A DNA stretch of 64,000 nt, taken from contig NC_086366.1 in the NCBI RefSeq assembly GCF_036324505.1, forward strand, positions 13,681,427-13,745,426, in the 5' to 3' direction. A model generated the notes under the pieces. The model did not search any database. It was not told the origin of the DNA and saw only the letters and a list, made by a program, of their open reading frames with translations. The translations under genes and the position numbers were made by a program. The DNA comes from Eleginops maclovinus (Eukaryota; Chordata; Actinopteri; Perciformes; Eleginopidae). Every line of letters begins with the position of its first letter. Position 1 is the stretch's first letter. This document shows positions 45,298 through 58,800 of this stretch, piece after piece.

Positions 45298-48200
45298 CAA
45301 CCCAACTCTTCTATAGTTTTATATCTAGGTGTGATTCTGTCGATGTGTTAGTGCTCACTCTGCCTGGTACTTAGCATGTGTGTAAAACCTGTGCTGGAAT
45401 ACACATGTGTGTTTGAGGTCTGGCTCATTAGTCAGCTAATTGGTCCAGCTGCGATGAATTACAGAGCCGTTCTAATAGAGTCCGATAAAACCCAAACAGC
45501 AGCTTACAAGGAATATTGTTCTAATGATTTCATCTGTTTCGCCTCAAAGAGCAGAACCACCTCTTTACTGTGGCAACTGTTTTGGACATTTTCACCCCGC
45601 CCCCCATTATATATCAACTTCACAGCTCAAAGTCATGCATTAATGACTGTTTAGCATGAGGAGTATTCTGCAATCATAATCTCACAGTTAATTATAAAGA
45701 CTATGGCGTGCATGCTGCGTTTATATGGCACAGTTACACATGGAAACTGTGCCTGCAGTGAATGCAGATGTATCCCCGAAAGTGTTCTCAGGTGTATAAT
45801 GTACATCACAATTAGGCTCATGAGGCGGTCTGAAATGACATGTTTTTTAGTATTTGAGTAAACTCAGACAGAGAAAATGAACCCTGCGGCATGTGCGCTG
45901 CTTGTATCAAGTTCTGAAAGAAAGAGGCACATAGAAAAAAGAGAGCTAAAAGGGGAGGGGGGATCAGGGTGAACGAGAGAAGGAAAAGAAACACGGGAAG
46001 AACAACAGGAAGGGAAAGTAGAGGGACCAGGCGTAACATGAAGACAGCGGCGGTGGATAAATCAGCCGGCTGCGGTGACACTCCGGCCCTATGGCCCGGC
46101 AACAGTCCGCCACACTCTTCCGCAAAAACACCATTCATTTAGGGCCTAGGAAAAAAGAGCAACTTTAATGTGAGAGGAGGAAAGGGAAAGCAGGAGATAG
46201 GGAATGGGAAGGTGAGTTGGAGAAACACAAAAAAAACATTAGAAAGTCAGAGAAATCTGGGAGAAAGAAAGAAAAGCAGTTAGAGATTGTATAACAGAAT
46301 AGAGCACAAAGCAAAAGGACAAAGGTCAAGGAATGCAAAGAGGAAGGAGGAAGAGGAAAGGGAGCAGGGTTTGAAATAAACAGATAAAAAGAGAGGCAGT
46401 GAGATAGAAGCACGCCAAAAGCAGAAGCAGGAAGCAACGGACGTTGAGGGCCAGGGGTTTTAATCAGTTAGTTCAAAAGACACGGGGCAGGCCGGCGACA
46501 ACACTCGTCTGCCGCGCGCCAGGGTCACGCCACTGTCTGCTCGGGAGGTCAGGTCACATCTAATAAGTCTAATAGGCTGATCTGCCTGCATGCACACAGG
46601 GAGAAGATGCACATTGACCCATTCATCATCCAGCTCTCTTCCTTTCCCCCCTGGAACATTTGATTAGTCCATGTACCAGCCAAAGAGAGAAAGAATAAAA
46701 AGTGTACAACTGAGGCAGACACAGTCATATAGAAAAGCAGAAACTGGGGGCAGGGGATATAATCATAAAAATGTCAGGCTTTCTGGCAAACAAAAATGAG
46801 ACGACATCAGGTTGCACATGACACGTAAAGATGCTAAATTAGGCCTGGACCTTCTCTGAGCGGTTTAAATTTCCTAAAAGCAGTCATAACACAGACACCC
46901 AGGGAGAGCAGAGAAGCTTTATATATGTCAAAGTGATGTAGGGCAAGCCGCCTCCGCATGCAAACCTTTCTCTTCTAGTCCGTGGTTCTTGGCCTTGTGC
47001 AGGCTGCAACACACCCTGTTGTGTGATGAGTGAACCTTTGAACCTCAGAGTCACCTGGGTGGTTTTGTAGGTGAGGAAAGTACAGGAGAGAGGTGGTGTT
47101 TCTGTCCGTAATCTGCTTTACAAGCCTTCTCAGTATAAGGGAGAGGCTGTCCAGCAGAGTGTCTAATCTGTAATTGTCCTCTGCTCTGTTGCCTCAGGTG
47201 AAACAGCCCTGGGTGGGTCTGCAAGAGTTTAATGGATAGGCAGCAACAATCCCACGCTTGGAGGCGGGTTATTTTCCCAGGCCTGCCCTTTGAACCACGT
47301 ACCACATGAACAACAGTGCATTAAAATATACACACCTTCACACCTGTGACCTCATTTTAACCCTTTTTCTGACAGTGGTGGTGAGATTGGCAGTCATTAC
47401 AGTGTCATTATGTGTTCGATCGGCCATAAACACCTCTGTTATCTCGCTGCAGAGTGCTCAATCAATTCTATGTCCCTAAGAGAGAGGAGATAAGGAGATA
47501 GAGGAGATAGATATGCGAGTGCTTGGACAAGAAAAGAGATAACTACAAACTATATGTACAAGCCTGTTATACTCTATTATGTTGCAGTTTTGATTGCCTT
47601 GTCTCTGACTGGACAGCATGTTTTAGTCTTTTGCTCTGACCCTTTAACCACACAGCCTCTTTAAGTTAAGAGGGCTGTTAACATGCTGGTTTCTAATTAC
47701 TGGCTCAGTTATTATTAACACCCTGCACTACAGAGGTGCAGGGTGTTAGCCAGTTGCTAGTGGTAATTGCGTGACCCTCTGTCTGTGACTGTGTTCCCGC
47801 ACAGCTTCATGGGGGGAGAGAGAGATAAGCTGATCAGTTGTTTTCAGACAGCTTTACTCAAAAGCAGAAAAGTTTAGCTTAAAGGAGCTCTGTTTTGGCA
47901 AAGGTTGGGTTTCGGTCAGAATTCTGCTTCATTAACTTAACTAAAAACATATATATATATATTAGTTTTTTTAAATCCCAGTTTGGGATGAATAAAGTAT
48001 TTCTGATAACTACAACAGTAGGAAGCAGGTGTTTGTGTGAATGTGAGACACAGCACCACAGTCTGTGAAAGCTCAAAAGACACATTTGAAAAGGTACAAA
48101 TATTTTACATGTTTTACAGCATCCAACATGCAAATCACAAACGTTGCATATGGAAGCATATCTTTGATAAAAACACTCTGATTAGCCATGTGATATGACA

Positions 48201-49570
48201 TTGAACCTTTTGAATCTTTGAATCTAAGCAGGGATGGATCATGGAAATGATCTCTGCATGCACAGCATAACTGTTTTGTTGTTTTTCAATAAACGTCCAA
48301 CATTATCATTTACCCTGTTATCTGCACTTGATGAACCAGGTGAAACCTGATGCCCACATCTTGTGTCATCTTTCTCTGCATACTGGGTCTTGCCTGTAGA
48401 ACAAGGTGTTACTCTGAACAGACAAGTTCTACATGTATTCATATGGCAGACACGTTTGCACACATTGACATGCTTTAAATCAGTTTTTTTTTTAACATAT
48501 TATGTTTTAATTAATTTTTTAATCTGAAATTGAACATCAACATAATAAATATACCCCCCAAAAAACCATAATGGGGGGAAAAAAACATCAGTACAAAGTT
48601 TTTAGTTAAAATCATTGAAGATTCTAAAATTACAAATAGTCAAAGCTCTTCTCTTCCCCTTCAACATAATTATGGATGATGAGAGTTGTTCATATTCTTA
48701 TCCTCCTGGCCTGCATAAGTCGTAAATCATAGAGCAATTAGTGCTTGATTGTTATGATTCTGAACAAAGGTAATTTAAATATAAACAAAAGGTTTTGAAA
48801 ATGAAGGACCATCTGATGTTTTTCCAGGGCTTGATGAAGGTTTGTTTAGTTGATGTCAGTAAAACTGTAATTTAAGTCAAATGAACTAAAGTTTTGAATG
48901 TAAAGCCTTTTGTCTTCTTTACTCACACAGACAAAGTTATATAGAGAGCTACTGAATGTTTTGATGCAAATATACTCTAAGGATTTCAAAATGAACGGAG
49001 AGTGGAAAAAATCCATTCATCTGTCATCATGACAGGCTTCTACAACTCTGTTACTTGTCACTTTGAGTCCACAGCCTGTGATTAATGCTCCTGGTCCTTT
49101 ATTCACAGCACTGTGATGTCTTTCACCCACAGAAATGCACCATGATTAAAACAGATAGAGACTGTTTAATTACTCGTTTTTAGGTGTCCTAGGAGACATA
49201 CAGGCCTTGGGGGCAACAAGCTTGCCATAAATTAACTGAGAAAAAACTAAATGGCAGGTTCTTAGCCAGAAGTAACAAGCAAACAACTTCATGGCTATGT
49301 GGACAGACATTTTTTGAACATATGTCACATGAAGGCTGAAGACTAATGAGAAACTAGTGTGTCCAGGAAGGAGAAGACATAAGCATGATATACGGAGTCC
49401 GGGAGTATCTCAGAGGAACAATCTCTTTCGCCAATTTAATATTGTTCAGGAACACGAACATTTAAATCATTACGGATGAGAAACAATTAACAATGCTTCT
49501 CTCTTGTCTGTTTTCACCCCTTCCTCTTTTCCTATTTTCCCCATCACACCTGTCCTCCCATCATCTCTCC
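45298..49570. other. Upstream region or putative large intron of bmp16, no exon seen
   Basis: If the 44486 donor is used, this is intron. It contains a homopurine stretch at 45940-46440 and a GC-rich block at 46480-46560 with GGGTCA and AGGTCAGGTCA half-site-like motifs. A short LINE tail lies at 47974-48009. No coding sequence recognised. Confidence 0.4.
47974..48009 (+). repeat. LINE 3' end fragment
   Basis: AATCCCAGTTTGGGATGAAT followed by AAAGTATTTCTGAT matches the terminus of the LINE at 3296-3345 almost base for base. Only the last few dozen bases are present, as in a severely 5'-truncated insertion. Confidence 0.6.
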
Positions 49571-49583
49571 TTCCAGGTCCACC

Positions 49584-51680
49584 ATGTTCCCTGCTAACCT
49601 CCTGCTCCTCATGGTATTGCTGCTACCTCAAGCCTCGTCTGGTCGGCAGGGTGGAGACACCAGCAAGATCGACCATGGCCGGGTGTCCACTGTGCCTTCC
49701 TCCAGGCAACTCCCACCAGCTGGTGCCCTCCCCTTGGAGCCCAATCTGGCTCAGACCATCCAGAACCTCCTCCTGAGCCGACTGGGCCTGCAGTCGCAGC
49801 CCGACCCACGGCCTGGAGTTTCGGTGCCCGGGTACCTCCTGGATCTATACCGCTTTCACCAGCAGCAGTACCATCTAGTGGAGGACCCATCATTTAGCTT
49901 CCCCAGCCATCACATCCAGCAGGCTAACACAGTACGCAGCTTTCACCACAATGGTAAGCTCACTGGCACTTTGTGACACTGTGCTATCAACCTGTTTTAT
50001 TACAATGTTTGAATGATAATAGTTTAAGGAAAGCTTCATTCAGTTTGCATATCAAATACAGATGAGGTATAAAGATATTATTAGTGAAGTTGTGACCCAC
50101 CGTTGGTCAACTCCAAGTGCTAGATATTCCAGCATTACCACTTCTGGAATACTTTAAGATAATGAATGTAGGTTAAATGTGATTAAACACACCTTTATTA
50201 GTAATATATGATTAGGAATAAAATAACATAATGACGCTTTCAAAACTACATTTTGACACAGGGTCCCTGCAGCAGATTTTGAATCACTCAGTACTGCAGA
50301 AGTATTGAGTGACAATCCAAAATATTTACAAAATATTCATAAAAGACAAAATGAAAGTTACAAAAACACATACGTATATTAGTTCATAACACATGGCCAA
50401 GTTTCAGGGAAAACTATTCCACTGGCACCTTAACTAATTTGCTAATGTTGACACTGTTCCTGCTTGTGAGTTAGTTCAATTAAGAACTGACAAAACACAA
50501 ATCTGATTAATGTAGCCTTTATCTGTTTGTTTTTATCGAGCGTAAAAAGGACCTCAGTAAGTTTAAACCAAATTAAACTTGTGTACCAAATTCTCTCTTC
50601 CTTTTTCTCACAGAGCCAGTTATAGACAATCCCAAAGCAGAGGATCGTCAGAGGGTGCCCATTGCCTTCAATGTTTCCTCCATCCCTAACGATGAGAGGT
50701 TGCTCTCCGCTGAGCTTCGGCTCCTTCGCAGTGACAGAGCCTCCCTGGGTCCTGGGGCCCACAGACTAAACCTATACCTCACTGAGCACCATGAGGACCC
50801 TAAGCCCACCCTGCTAGAAACAAGGGTACTTACAATCGGCCTCCACAGTCATAGAGCAAGTGGTTTCTGGGAGGCTTTTAGTCTAAGTGCAGATCTCCTC
50901 CATAGGGCCCTTGCTGGGACCGGCAGTCTGAGCTTCCTCCTTGAGGTCAGACCTGAGAACATCACCACCTCCCTCCCTGAACAGAGCCTCTCCTCTGCTA
51001 CAGGAGAGGAGGAGAGATACAAACAGGGACACTTGAGGGTGTGCAGGTCCGTGGGTCAGGACGAGCACAGCTGGGCCAAGGAGAGACCCCTCTTGGTGAC
51101 TTACAGTCATGACGGGCGTGGAGAGCCCTTAGTTAAACATGGCAGGAGGACCCCCAGTGGAGGCCAGAGGAGAGGGAGAAAAGGGACAAAGGAGAGGGCC
51201 AGGAGCAGCAGCAAGGGCCGCAATAGAGACCAAGCTTCAGGAAGGTCTGAAAAAATGGGGTACACAATGCCAGGCTGGGGAGGTGACAAAGGAGGTGGCA
51301 TTTGGAGCGAAAATGGAAGGGTGAAAAGAAATGGAGGTCGTGCCGCAAAACTGAAACGCCTTTCCCGTAATAGATGCCGCCGTCATCCTCTGTATGTAGA
51401 TTTCAATGATGTAGGCTGGCACAAGTGGATCATTGCACCCAGTGGCTACGATGCCTTCTTCTGCCTGGGAGAGTGTCGCTTTCCTCTGGCCGACCACATG
51501 AACTCCTCCAGCCACGCCATGGTGCAAACGTTGGTAAACTCTGTGAATGGAGCAGTGCCGCGGGCCTGCTGTGTCCCCACCTCCCTCAGCCCCATCGCCC
51601 TTCTCTACCTGGATCCTCAAGACCGAGTGGTGTTGAAGAATTACCAGGACATGGTGGTGGAGGGCTGCGGCTGCCGGTAG
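49584..51680 (+). CDS. bmp16: Bone morphogenetic protein 16 (BMP2/4-related), two coding exons
   Basis: Secreted TGF-beta ligand that would signal through type I/II Ser/Thr kinase receptors. Exon 1 is 49584-49953 (donor G|GTAAGC), exon 2 is 50614-51680 (acceptor TTTTTCTCACAG); the phase-1 intron is 660 bp. The joined frame is 478 residues, longer than typical BMP2/4 (about 400). A signal peptide spans residues 1-20, with the propeptide after it. A Lys/Arg/Gly/Ser-rich linker occupies about 300-358. A furin site RVKR lies at 359-362, giving a 116-residue mature domain. The mature domain starts with a basic stretch and has all seven cysteines (378, 407, 411, 442, 443, 475, 477), ending VVEGCGCR. 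N-glycosylation sequons lie at 143, 239 and 420. The start follows acceptor CTTCCAG (49576) by seven bases. [27 protein letters not shown] favours BMP16 over BMP2 or BMP4. Confidence 0.93.
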
Positions 51681-52440
51681 TGGGCTAGAGAACTCAACCA
51701 GAGAAAGTAAGAGGTGGATGGTGAAACATCGAGGGAATAGGAGAAAGACAGAAACATGAAAAGACATGGAGGAAAGAAGAGACTGTAGAAGCCAGGTTAT
51801 TGCAAACAGAGTGGTAGAGACAAGGGTGACTGCGTAAGACGTATGAGTGAAGAGGAGGGAGATAAGGCAATGGATAAAGCAACTAAATATTTATCATTAG
51901 GAGTAAAAAAAAAAAAAGGGTAAGCTATGGAAATAAAAAGGGTCAGACGTAAAACATTTTTAAAAAGCAGTGAAAGAAAAGTACATCATATGCCACAGAA
52001 GAGGATGAATGGTTAAACAAAAAGGCAGGAAGCATTATGGTCAACACAGATAAACTGCCAGGAATGGCTTTTCACTTTTTCCCATCTTATGATGCAACTG
52101 TTTACACCATCAAATGAGATGCTAATTGTTCTCTCACCAAGAGCTTTCACTTTAAAATCAGATGCTGTCTATTATATATCTCAGTGTTTGCCACTCATCT
52201 CACTCCCACACGTGTTTAGCAGCCAAAATGGTGAACATTCTAATCATGACACGCAGTGCGAGCTCTGGAGCAGTATCCTGTAACTTCCTCATGGACGATC
52301 AACATTAGCAATACGACGATGGCACTAGCATGACATCTAAACTTTGTGTGACAGTGTTGTTTCTGCAGTATTTAAACCAAGAAGTAGGGTGCTTCTGTTT
52401 TTATGAACATTGATAAAAATAAAAGACGGTCCGGTCCCAT
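51681..52440 (+). other. Probable bmp16 3' untranslated region
   Basis: Non-coding sequence after the stop, A-rich with a homopurine start. The first AATAAA I see is at 52418-52423. A longer message to the AATAAA at about 53124 is possible. Confidence 0.4.
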
Positions 52441-54220
52441 TACCAGCACCCTTTCATCACAAGCTATTTAAACCACAACAATAATGCTATTGTTTGAATG
52501 TACTACTATCACTATTATTTAAAAATACTTTTTTTTGTACATTTCTTTTGCAGACATCAAGAAAATCCAAGTGATTGTTGTCTTGTGACTATATATAATT
52601 TTACTGAATGGCCATTCTAACTTAAAAGACACGTTATGTATTTAAATATCAGCAATATGTTGTATTTAATCTTGAAAATATTTAAGATACCTGCACTCAA
52701 CAGAGCATACAGCAGAGAGAAAGCCTGCCGTCCACATGAAGTAAGTTATGGTAGCTTTACATCCGTACAAATAATAAATGTATTGAATCCACTTCCAACC
52801 TTATCATTGCACACATGTTGGTGTCCTACACATGATAGCAGACATAGGTAGTGCTGCCTTTAAAAGCTCAACTAACAAGTCAATTGAAAGCTCTGTGTAT
52901 TGTAGCTACTGAAGTGTGTAACAACAGGTGTATTTGCTAGTTGTGTCTGCATGTGTCATGAAAAAATAGGACTGACATTAAAACTGGGACTTTAGTGCCT
53001 TTCAAACAGGGGCTGTAAAAGTGTTCTTTGCTGAGCTTAGTAATTGTTTTTCAGTGTTGCATTTTTCTCTCTAAATGGAAACATTTAAGCAGCAGCTTGT
53101 AAAATGTTTGACAATATACCTCTAATAAACAAAGCAAACAGCACAACTGTCACATGACCTCTTATTTTGCATCAAACACGTTCTCCCTTTCAGAAGTTTG
53201 TTTTCTTTTGCCAGGACCTGAGTGCATGGAAAAAGCTTTACATTTATACAGTTTTCTTCAGTCTAGTGGAATTACTGCCATGTTCAGGAAGAAAAAAGGA
53301 AACCAGATGTCCCAGAGAGAGATCTAAAAAGATTTGTGTGTGTGATACTGAAGCTGAGGACGAAGTTTCACATTCTTACATCTACACAGCTGTGAGGTTT
53401 AAATGTGAGGGGAAATGTCTTATCTCCACCGCACACCCTTACTGCCAAAACCAATGAAATTCTGTTTCCACTTCACACCACCACCCGTGAACAGCGAACA
53501 TGTTTATAATCCTATATATCACACAGAGGGGCAGAAAGACATAGAAAAATATATAATAATGTACATTCCTCAATGCAGGGTTCAAATCATTTCTACAGCA
53601 TTTTAACCTTCACATTCCTGTACGTTTGAGAAAAATGGGTCCGGCCCTCTGCAGCCACTGCCAGATGGGCCGGCTTACTACAACTGACAGGTGAGTGAAG
53701 CAGATAACCTGTAAGGGGCAGGGGGAGATTTGTTTTGGGCAACATAGAAAAATGCTACTCCATTATCATCGAACATAGCTACTAACTGGGATGCTAAGGA
53801 CTACATCAAAATGTAAACAATCCAAAACTAAATAAATTGTCTCACCTGGTTTTCCTTTTCTCTCGTAACTCTACTTGATTATTACTTCTCAAGAATGTAT
53901 CAGTGGTATGATTAGAATCTCCAGCATTTCGTTTTATTTTACACACAAAGCGGCTCATAATTAAAAGAAGATGCTGTTCACTCAAATCTTATGTTGTTTT
54001 CCTTCCTAATGATGACTTCATGGTTTTCTCAAAGGGGTCACACATTCATTTATGTTGGGTTCTCAAATGGTTGTGGAGAAACAAATAAAACAATAATTAA
54101 TTAATAAAATAATAATTTTATTAAGCCGCAGATCACATGAATTGGAAAAACAGAAGTCATCTAAAACATAGCAGGTCACGACACTGAAGAGAACTACTTA
54201 ATTTAATAAGGTGGTTAGAG
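52441..54220. other. No gene seen downstream of bmp16
   Basis: AT-rich, short frames only. Could contain regulatory elements or an extended 3' UTR; nothing diagnostic. Confidence 0.4.
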
Positions 54221-54221
54221 C

Positions 54222-55810
54222 CACAGAGTATCTCACAAAAGTGAGTACACCCCTCACATTTTTGTAAATATGTTATTATATCTTTTCATGGGACAACACT
54301 GAAGATATGACACTTTGATACAATGTAAAGTAGTCAGTGTACAGCTTGTATAACAGTGTAAATTTGCTGTGCCCTCAAAATAACTCCACACAGCCATTAA
54401 TGTCTAAACCGCTGGCAACAAAAGTGAGTACACCCCTAAATGAAAATGGCCAAATTGTGCCCAAAGTGTCAATATTTTGTGTGGCCACCATTATTTTCCA
54501 GAACTGCCTTAACTCTGTTGGGCCTCTTCCACTCCTACATGATGACATCACAGAGCTGGTGGATGTTAGAGACCTTGCACTCCTCCGACTTCCGTTTGAG
54601 GATGCCCCACAGATGCTCAATAGGGTTTAGGTGTGGAGAAATGCTTGGCCAGTTCATCACCTTTACCCTCAGTCTCTTTAGCAAGGCAGTGGACATCTTG
54701 GAGGTGTGTTTGGGGTCGTTATCATGTTGGAATACTGCCCTGCGGCCCAGTTTTCGAAGGGAGGGGATCGCGCTCTGCTTCAGTAGGTCACAGTACATGT
54801 TGGCATTCATGGTTCCCTCAATGAACTGTAGCTCCCCACAGCTGGCAGCCCCAAACCATGACACTCCCACCACCATGCTTGACTGTAGGCAAGACACACT
54901 TGTGGTCATACTCCTCACCTGGTCACCGCATAACACGCTTGACATCATCTGAACCAAATAAGTGTATCTTGGTCTCATCAGACCACAGGACATGTTTCCA
55001 GTAATCCATGTCCTTAGTCTGCTTGTCTTCAGCAAATTGTTTGCGGGCGTTCTTGTGCATCATCTTTAGAAGAGGCGTCTTTCTGGGACGACAGCCATAC
55101 AGACCAATTTGATACAGTGTGTGGCGTATGGTCTGAGCACTGACAGACTGACCCCCCACCCTGTTAACCTCTGCAGCAATGCTGGCAGCAGTCATACGTC
55201 TATTTTCAAGAGAGAACCTCTGAGTATGACGCTGAGCACGTGCACTCAACCTTGTTGGTCGACCATGGCGAGGCCTGTTCTGAGTGGAACCTGTCCTGTT
55301 AAACCGCGGTATGGTCTTGGCCACCATGCTGCAGCTCAGTTTCAGGGTGTTGGCAATCTTCTTATAGCCTAGGCCATCTTTATGTAGAGCAACAATTCTT
55401 TTTTTCAGATCCTCAGAGACTTCTTTGCCATGAGGTGCCATGTTGAACTTCCAGTGACCAGTATGAGAGAGTGTGAGAGCTATAGCACCAAATTCAACAC
55501 ACCTGCTCCCCATTCACACCTGAGACCTTGTAACACTAACACATGACACCGGGGAGGGAAAATGGCTTATTGGGCACAATTTGGCTATTTTCACTTAGGG
55601 GTGTACTAACTTTTGTTGCCAGCGGGTTAGACATTAATGGCTGTGTGTTGAGATATTTTGAGGGCACAGCAAATTTATACTGTTATACAAGCTGTACACT
55701 GACTACTTTACACTGTATCAACGTGTCATATCTTCAGTGTTGTCCCATGAAAAGATATAATAACATATTTACAAAAATGTGAGGGGTGTACTCACTTTTG
55801 TGAGAGACTG
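54222..55810 (-). mobile_element. Tc1-like element with both inverted repeats, inactive
   Basis: About 1.59 kb. Long inverted repeats of roughly 190-200 bp occur at both ends (AGTATCTCACAAAAGTGAGT at left; its inverse ending TGAGAGACTGTA at right). A second copy of the GTGAGTACACCCCT core lies inside each repeat (about 54424 and 55590), the IR/DR layout of Tc1 elements. The right end is followed by TA at 55811-55812; the left-most bases are mutated, so the exact left edge is uncertain. The transposase gene is on the minus strand. Confidence 0.88.
54535..55441 (-). pseudogene. Tc1-like transposase pseudogene
   Basis: It starts at MAPHGKEVSEDLKKRI (ATG at 55441). Helix-turn-helix DNA-binding sequence comes first (GLGYKKIANTLKLS, then the basic GRPTRLS). 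WSDETKIHLFGSD contains the first catalytic Asp, FQHDNDPKHT the second, and SPHLNPIEHLW the catalytic Glu, where a His replaces the usual Asp before LNP. A TGA interrupts the frame at 54923-54925. A frame change follows near 54850, and a further TAG plus deletion removes the C-terminus near 54535. It cannot encode an active enzyme. It belongs to a different Tc1 family from the copy at 15905. Confidence 0.9.
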
Positions 55811-55812
55811 TA

Positions 55813-58800
55813 CTCCTAGAGGTGCCTTATCTTTAAGATTTTTGTAGCCCCATGGCGACACCTGTTGAATGCCGCTCTGTGCTCTGATTTTGGGATACAG
55901 GTCCGCATATCTTGAACTGCCAACAAAGTCTTTGTTTACAGATTTTTAGCTTTATTTTGTTATTTATATACTCTGATACACATCTGGACAGTAAGACATT
56001 TTTGCATGAAAAGTAGCTGGCCGCTTCAGCTGGAATACTCTAGACTTCCTTCCCCTGCATATTTCACCTCTCAACACATGTCAGGGGCACACTGTAAATG
56101 TGTGTGTTTGAAGAGAAAAACAGAGCAAAGAAAAGAAAGAGTAGAGGCAGATAAAGACACATAAAATGTGTCATATGATATTATGTTCAGATGGTTTGAG
56201 CCTCTGATGGTCTACAGAGCCGATAACACTTTGGGTTAGACCCAGTATATTTCATCTCATGTGCTAAAACACATCGTGGTTCACTTAGTGGTTGACTGAT
56301 AACCTCTGGCCTTTTTCCTCCTTGACCCCTTACTCACTTTTTTACCTTCAATCAATTCCTATTTCCACCTTTTCAACCTCATCTATCTCGCTCATCCTTC
56401 GGCATCCCCCTTTGCAAATTGAGCTTCTTCAACCTTGTTTTTATCTTATCCTATTTGTCAATCAGCTGCCTGTCCTGACACAGTTTTCACATCTAAGTCT
56501 TTTCCTTTTTCAACTTGACCCGGAGCCCCTCTTCTCCCAGATGCTAGATGAACAACAGGTGTTAAACAGTCTTGCATGATGACTCACTCCATGAGTCGAG
56601 TGATAATTGATCAGGCCTGAGCTGCTGTTTGTATTGTAAAAAGAAATCACGGAAATGTGAAATGTCCCTGTTAAGGCACTTTATACAAGAGGAACAATTG
56701 TAGCTTGCTACATCATAGATAATAATATTCCTTCAGCAAACATGGGGGATCTTTCAAAGCCATTTCAAATTGTGTTTCTTAGTTGCAGTTTATGCAATGT
56801 TTTCATGGCAGAAATGGTGGTCAAAACTTCCAAAAAATGTGAATGAAACCAAAATAGCCCATATCTTTAATCCAAGAGTAGTTCTGCTGCTACAGTCATT
56901 ACATACTGATGCTGTGCAGCAAAACACATGTTTTTGTTAATATTTTGGGTTTCATTTTAAGATCATTTGTACCAAATGATGCTCAAGACATCTAGGACAT
57001 TTGATAGAACAGCGCTGCCTTAAAAAACTAGGACTATACAATGTTGTATTATGTCAACAGATTTCACATAACTGCATTAGGTTAGTTGAAAGCTATAATA
57101 TATAACATTTAAAAATATAATTTTTAACTCAATAGTGTTGCTTTCAACTTACCTAATACAGTTAAGTGAAATGTGTTGACATAATACATTTATTTAAAGT
57201 TAACGTTTCAGTTTTTTCAGTGTGTTTAAAAGGCCTTCAGTGAGGAGTTGGAACAAATTGATATTTGATGTTTAATAAAATTGTGTATAACATCGATAAC
57301 ATGTATTCTTAAATCTTTAAAAACGACAGTAATTATCTGCAAAGTCTCATACTTCTAAATTAAATGTGCAGTAGATCATCTTACCTCTCCCTTCTTCAAG
57401 TCTGTAAACTGCTTCTGTCTCTTATCTACCTTTGAAACATGTTTTCTCCCTTTCTCCTTCCTCATGGAGCTCTGGTTTTGAATTCTTAACAGAGAGGAGC
57501 ACAAAGACAGGATATGACCAGGCTTATCTTGTCTGATGTGGAGTCTGTTTGAGGCTGTGTAGTAGCGGCCTTTTCCATTCAGCCCTGAGGAACACCTTCC
57601 CTCAATCCATAAATCATGCAGGGGGCTCATGGAAAAGCAGTGGAGGGTTACTCCCAGTGACAGCGCCGCTTGGACACATGGCTGTGCTTCTGACCAGGTG
57701 CCTGGATTTATCTGTGATGTAGGCCAGATAAGCACAGGGAGAACAGGAAGGAGTGCAAATGCCTGACATTACAAAGCGTTTTATAAGGGATTTGAAATAA
57801 TTACCACGCGAAAACAGTTGAAATAGTAAATAGTTGTTACAATGATAGGCAATGGGTTTCACAAAGATTCAACAAAGAAACACAAATCATGTGGTTTATC
57901 ATTGTGCTAGTCTAAGTTTCAAATTGAAGTACAGCAAATGAACAAAACTTTATCTCCGTTGGGAACAAGACACATTGCCACTGTTACAGAATTCCTCCAA
58001 AAAGTACTAAATATAAAGTGCAGAATCAGATTTCTTAAACTGCACTATCTTTATTTGTATGTCAAACGTTGTGGTTATTTTTGCTATGATATCACTCTGA
58101 AAACAGAATATAATTACTGTATCGTTGTTGAATGTAATTTCTTATCCAGGTTGTTAAAATCTGTAAAATCCCACGGACAAAACTGGGGATGTGAGTTCAA
58201 AAGGGTCCAGTGTTCGGCTCTCTGTGTCAAAATTAAAATGTGTCAGCAAACAGCGCTGCATTTGAGTACATCCTGGAAAGGCATATTATACGAGCAACAA
58301 CAGAGAGATGTCATACATTGATGGCAGACATGGGGATTGCTTCCTGGTTGACTGAGTGTGGACAGATTTCATTAGGACTGGCCTGCCACTCTTCCCACCC
58401 ACACCGACAGAGCTGAGGTGAGCCACAGACAGAGAGCCTCACTCGTCCCTGGCGTCCCCTGCAAACTGACAGCCTGCTCCACGGAAACTACCGGACTCCC
58501 TCCTCCCTGTTTCACTGTTGGACCACTGCTGGGTCAACTGTGCAGCCCACCCACTCTACATATATCATATTTAATGTTACCTGTCCAAACCTGTCTTGTA
58601 TTACTACTTTTTATATTTCAATATGATGATTTAATGAACTATGATTTTGACCAAGTAAATATAAGTACATTAACACGTGGCGTTAAAATGAGAACAAACA
58701 TCATCTATTCTTCCGTAATTTTTTCCATGCGTTTCTGAGATCAATTTTATTTGTAAAAATGTGTTTTGCACAAGAAGCCCACCTATAAACAATTTATGCC

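Noticed and set aside
45818..46437. Minus-strand Leu/Pro/Ser-rich frames
   Set aside because: They are translations of the complement of a homopurine tract.
51237..51767. 176-residue minus-strand frame
   Set aside because: Antisense shadow of the bmp16 mature domain exon.
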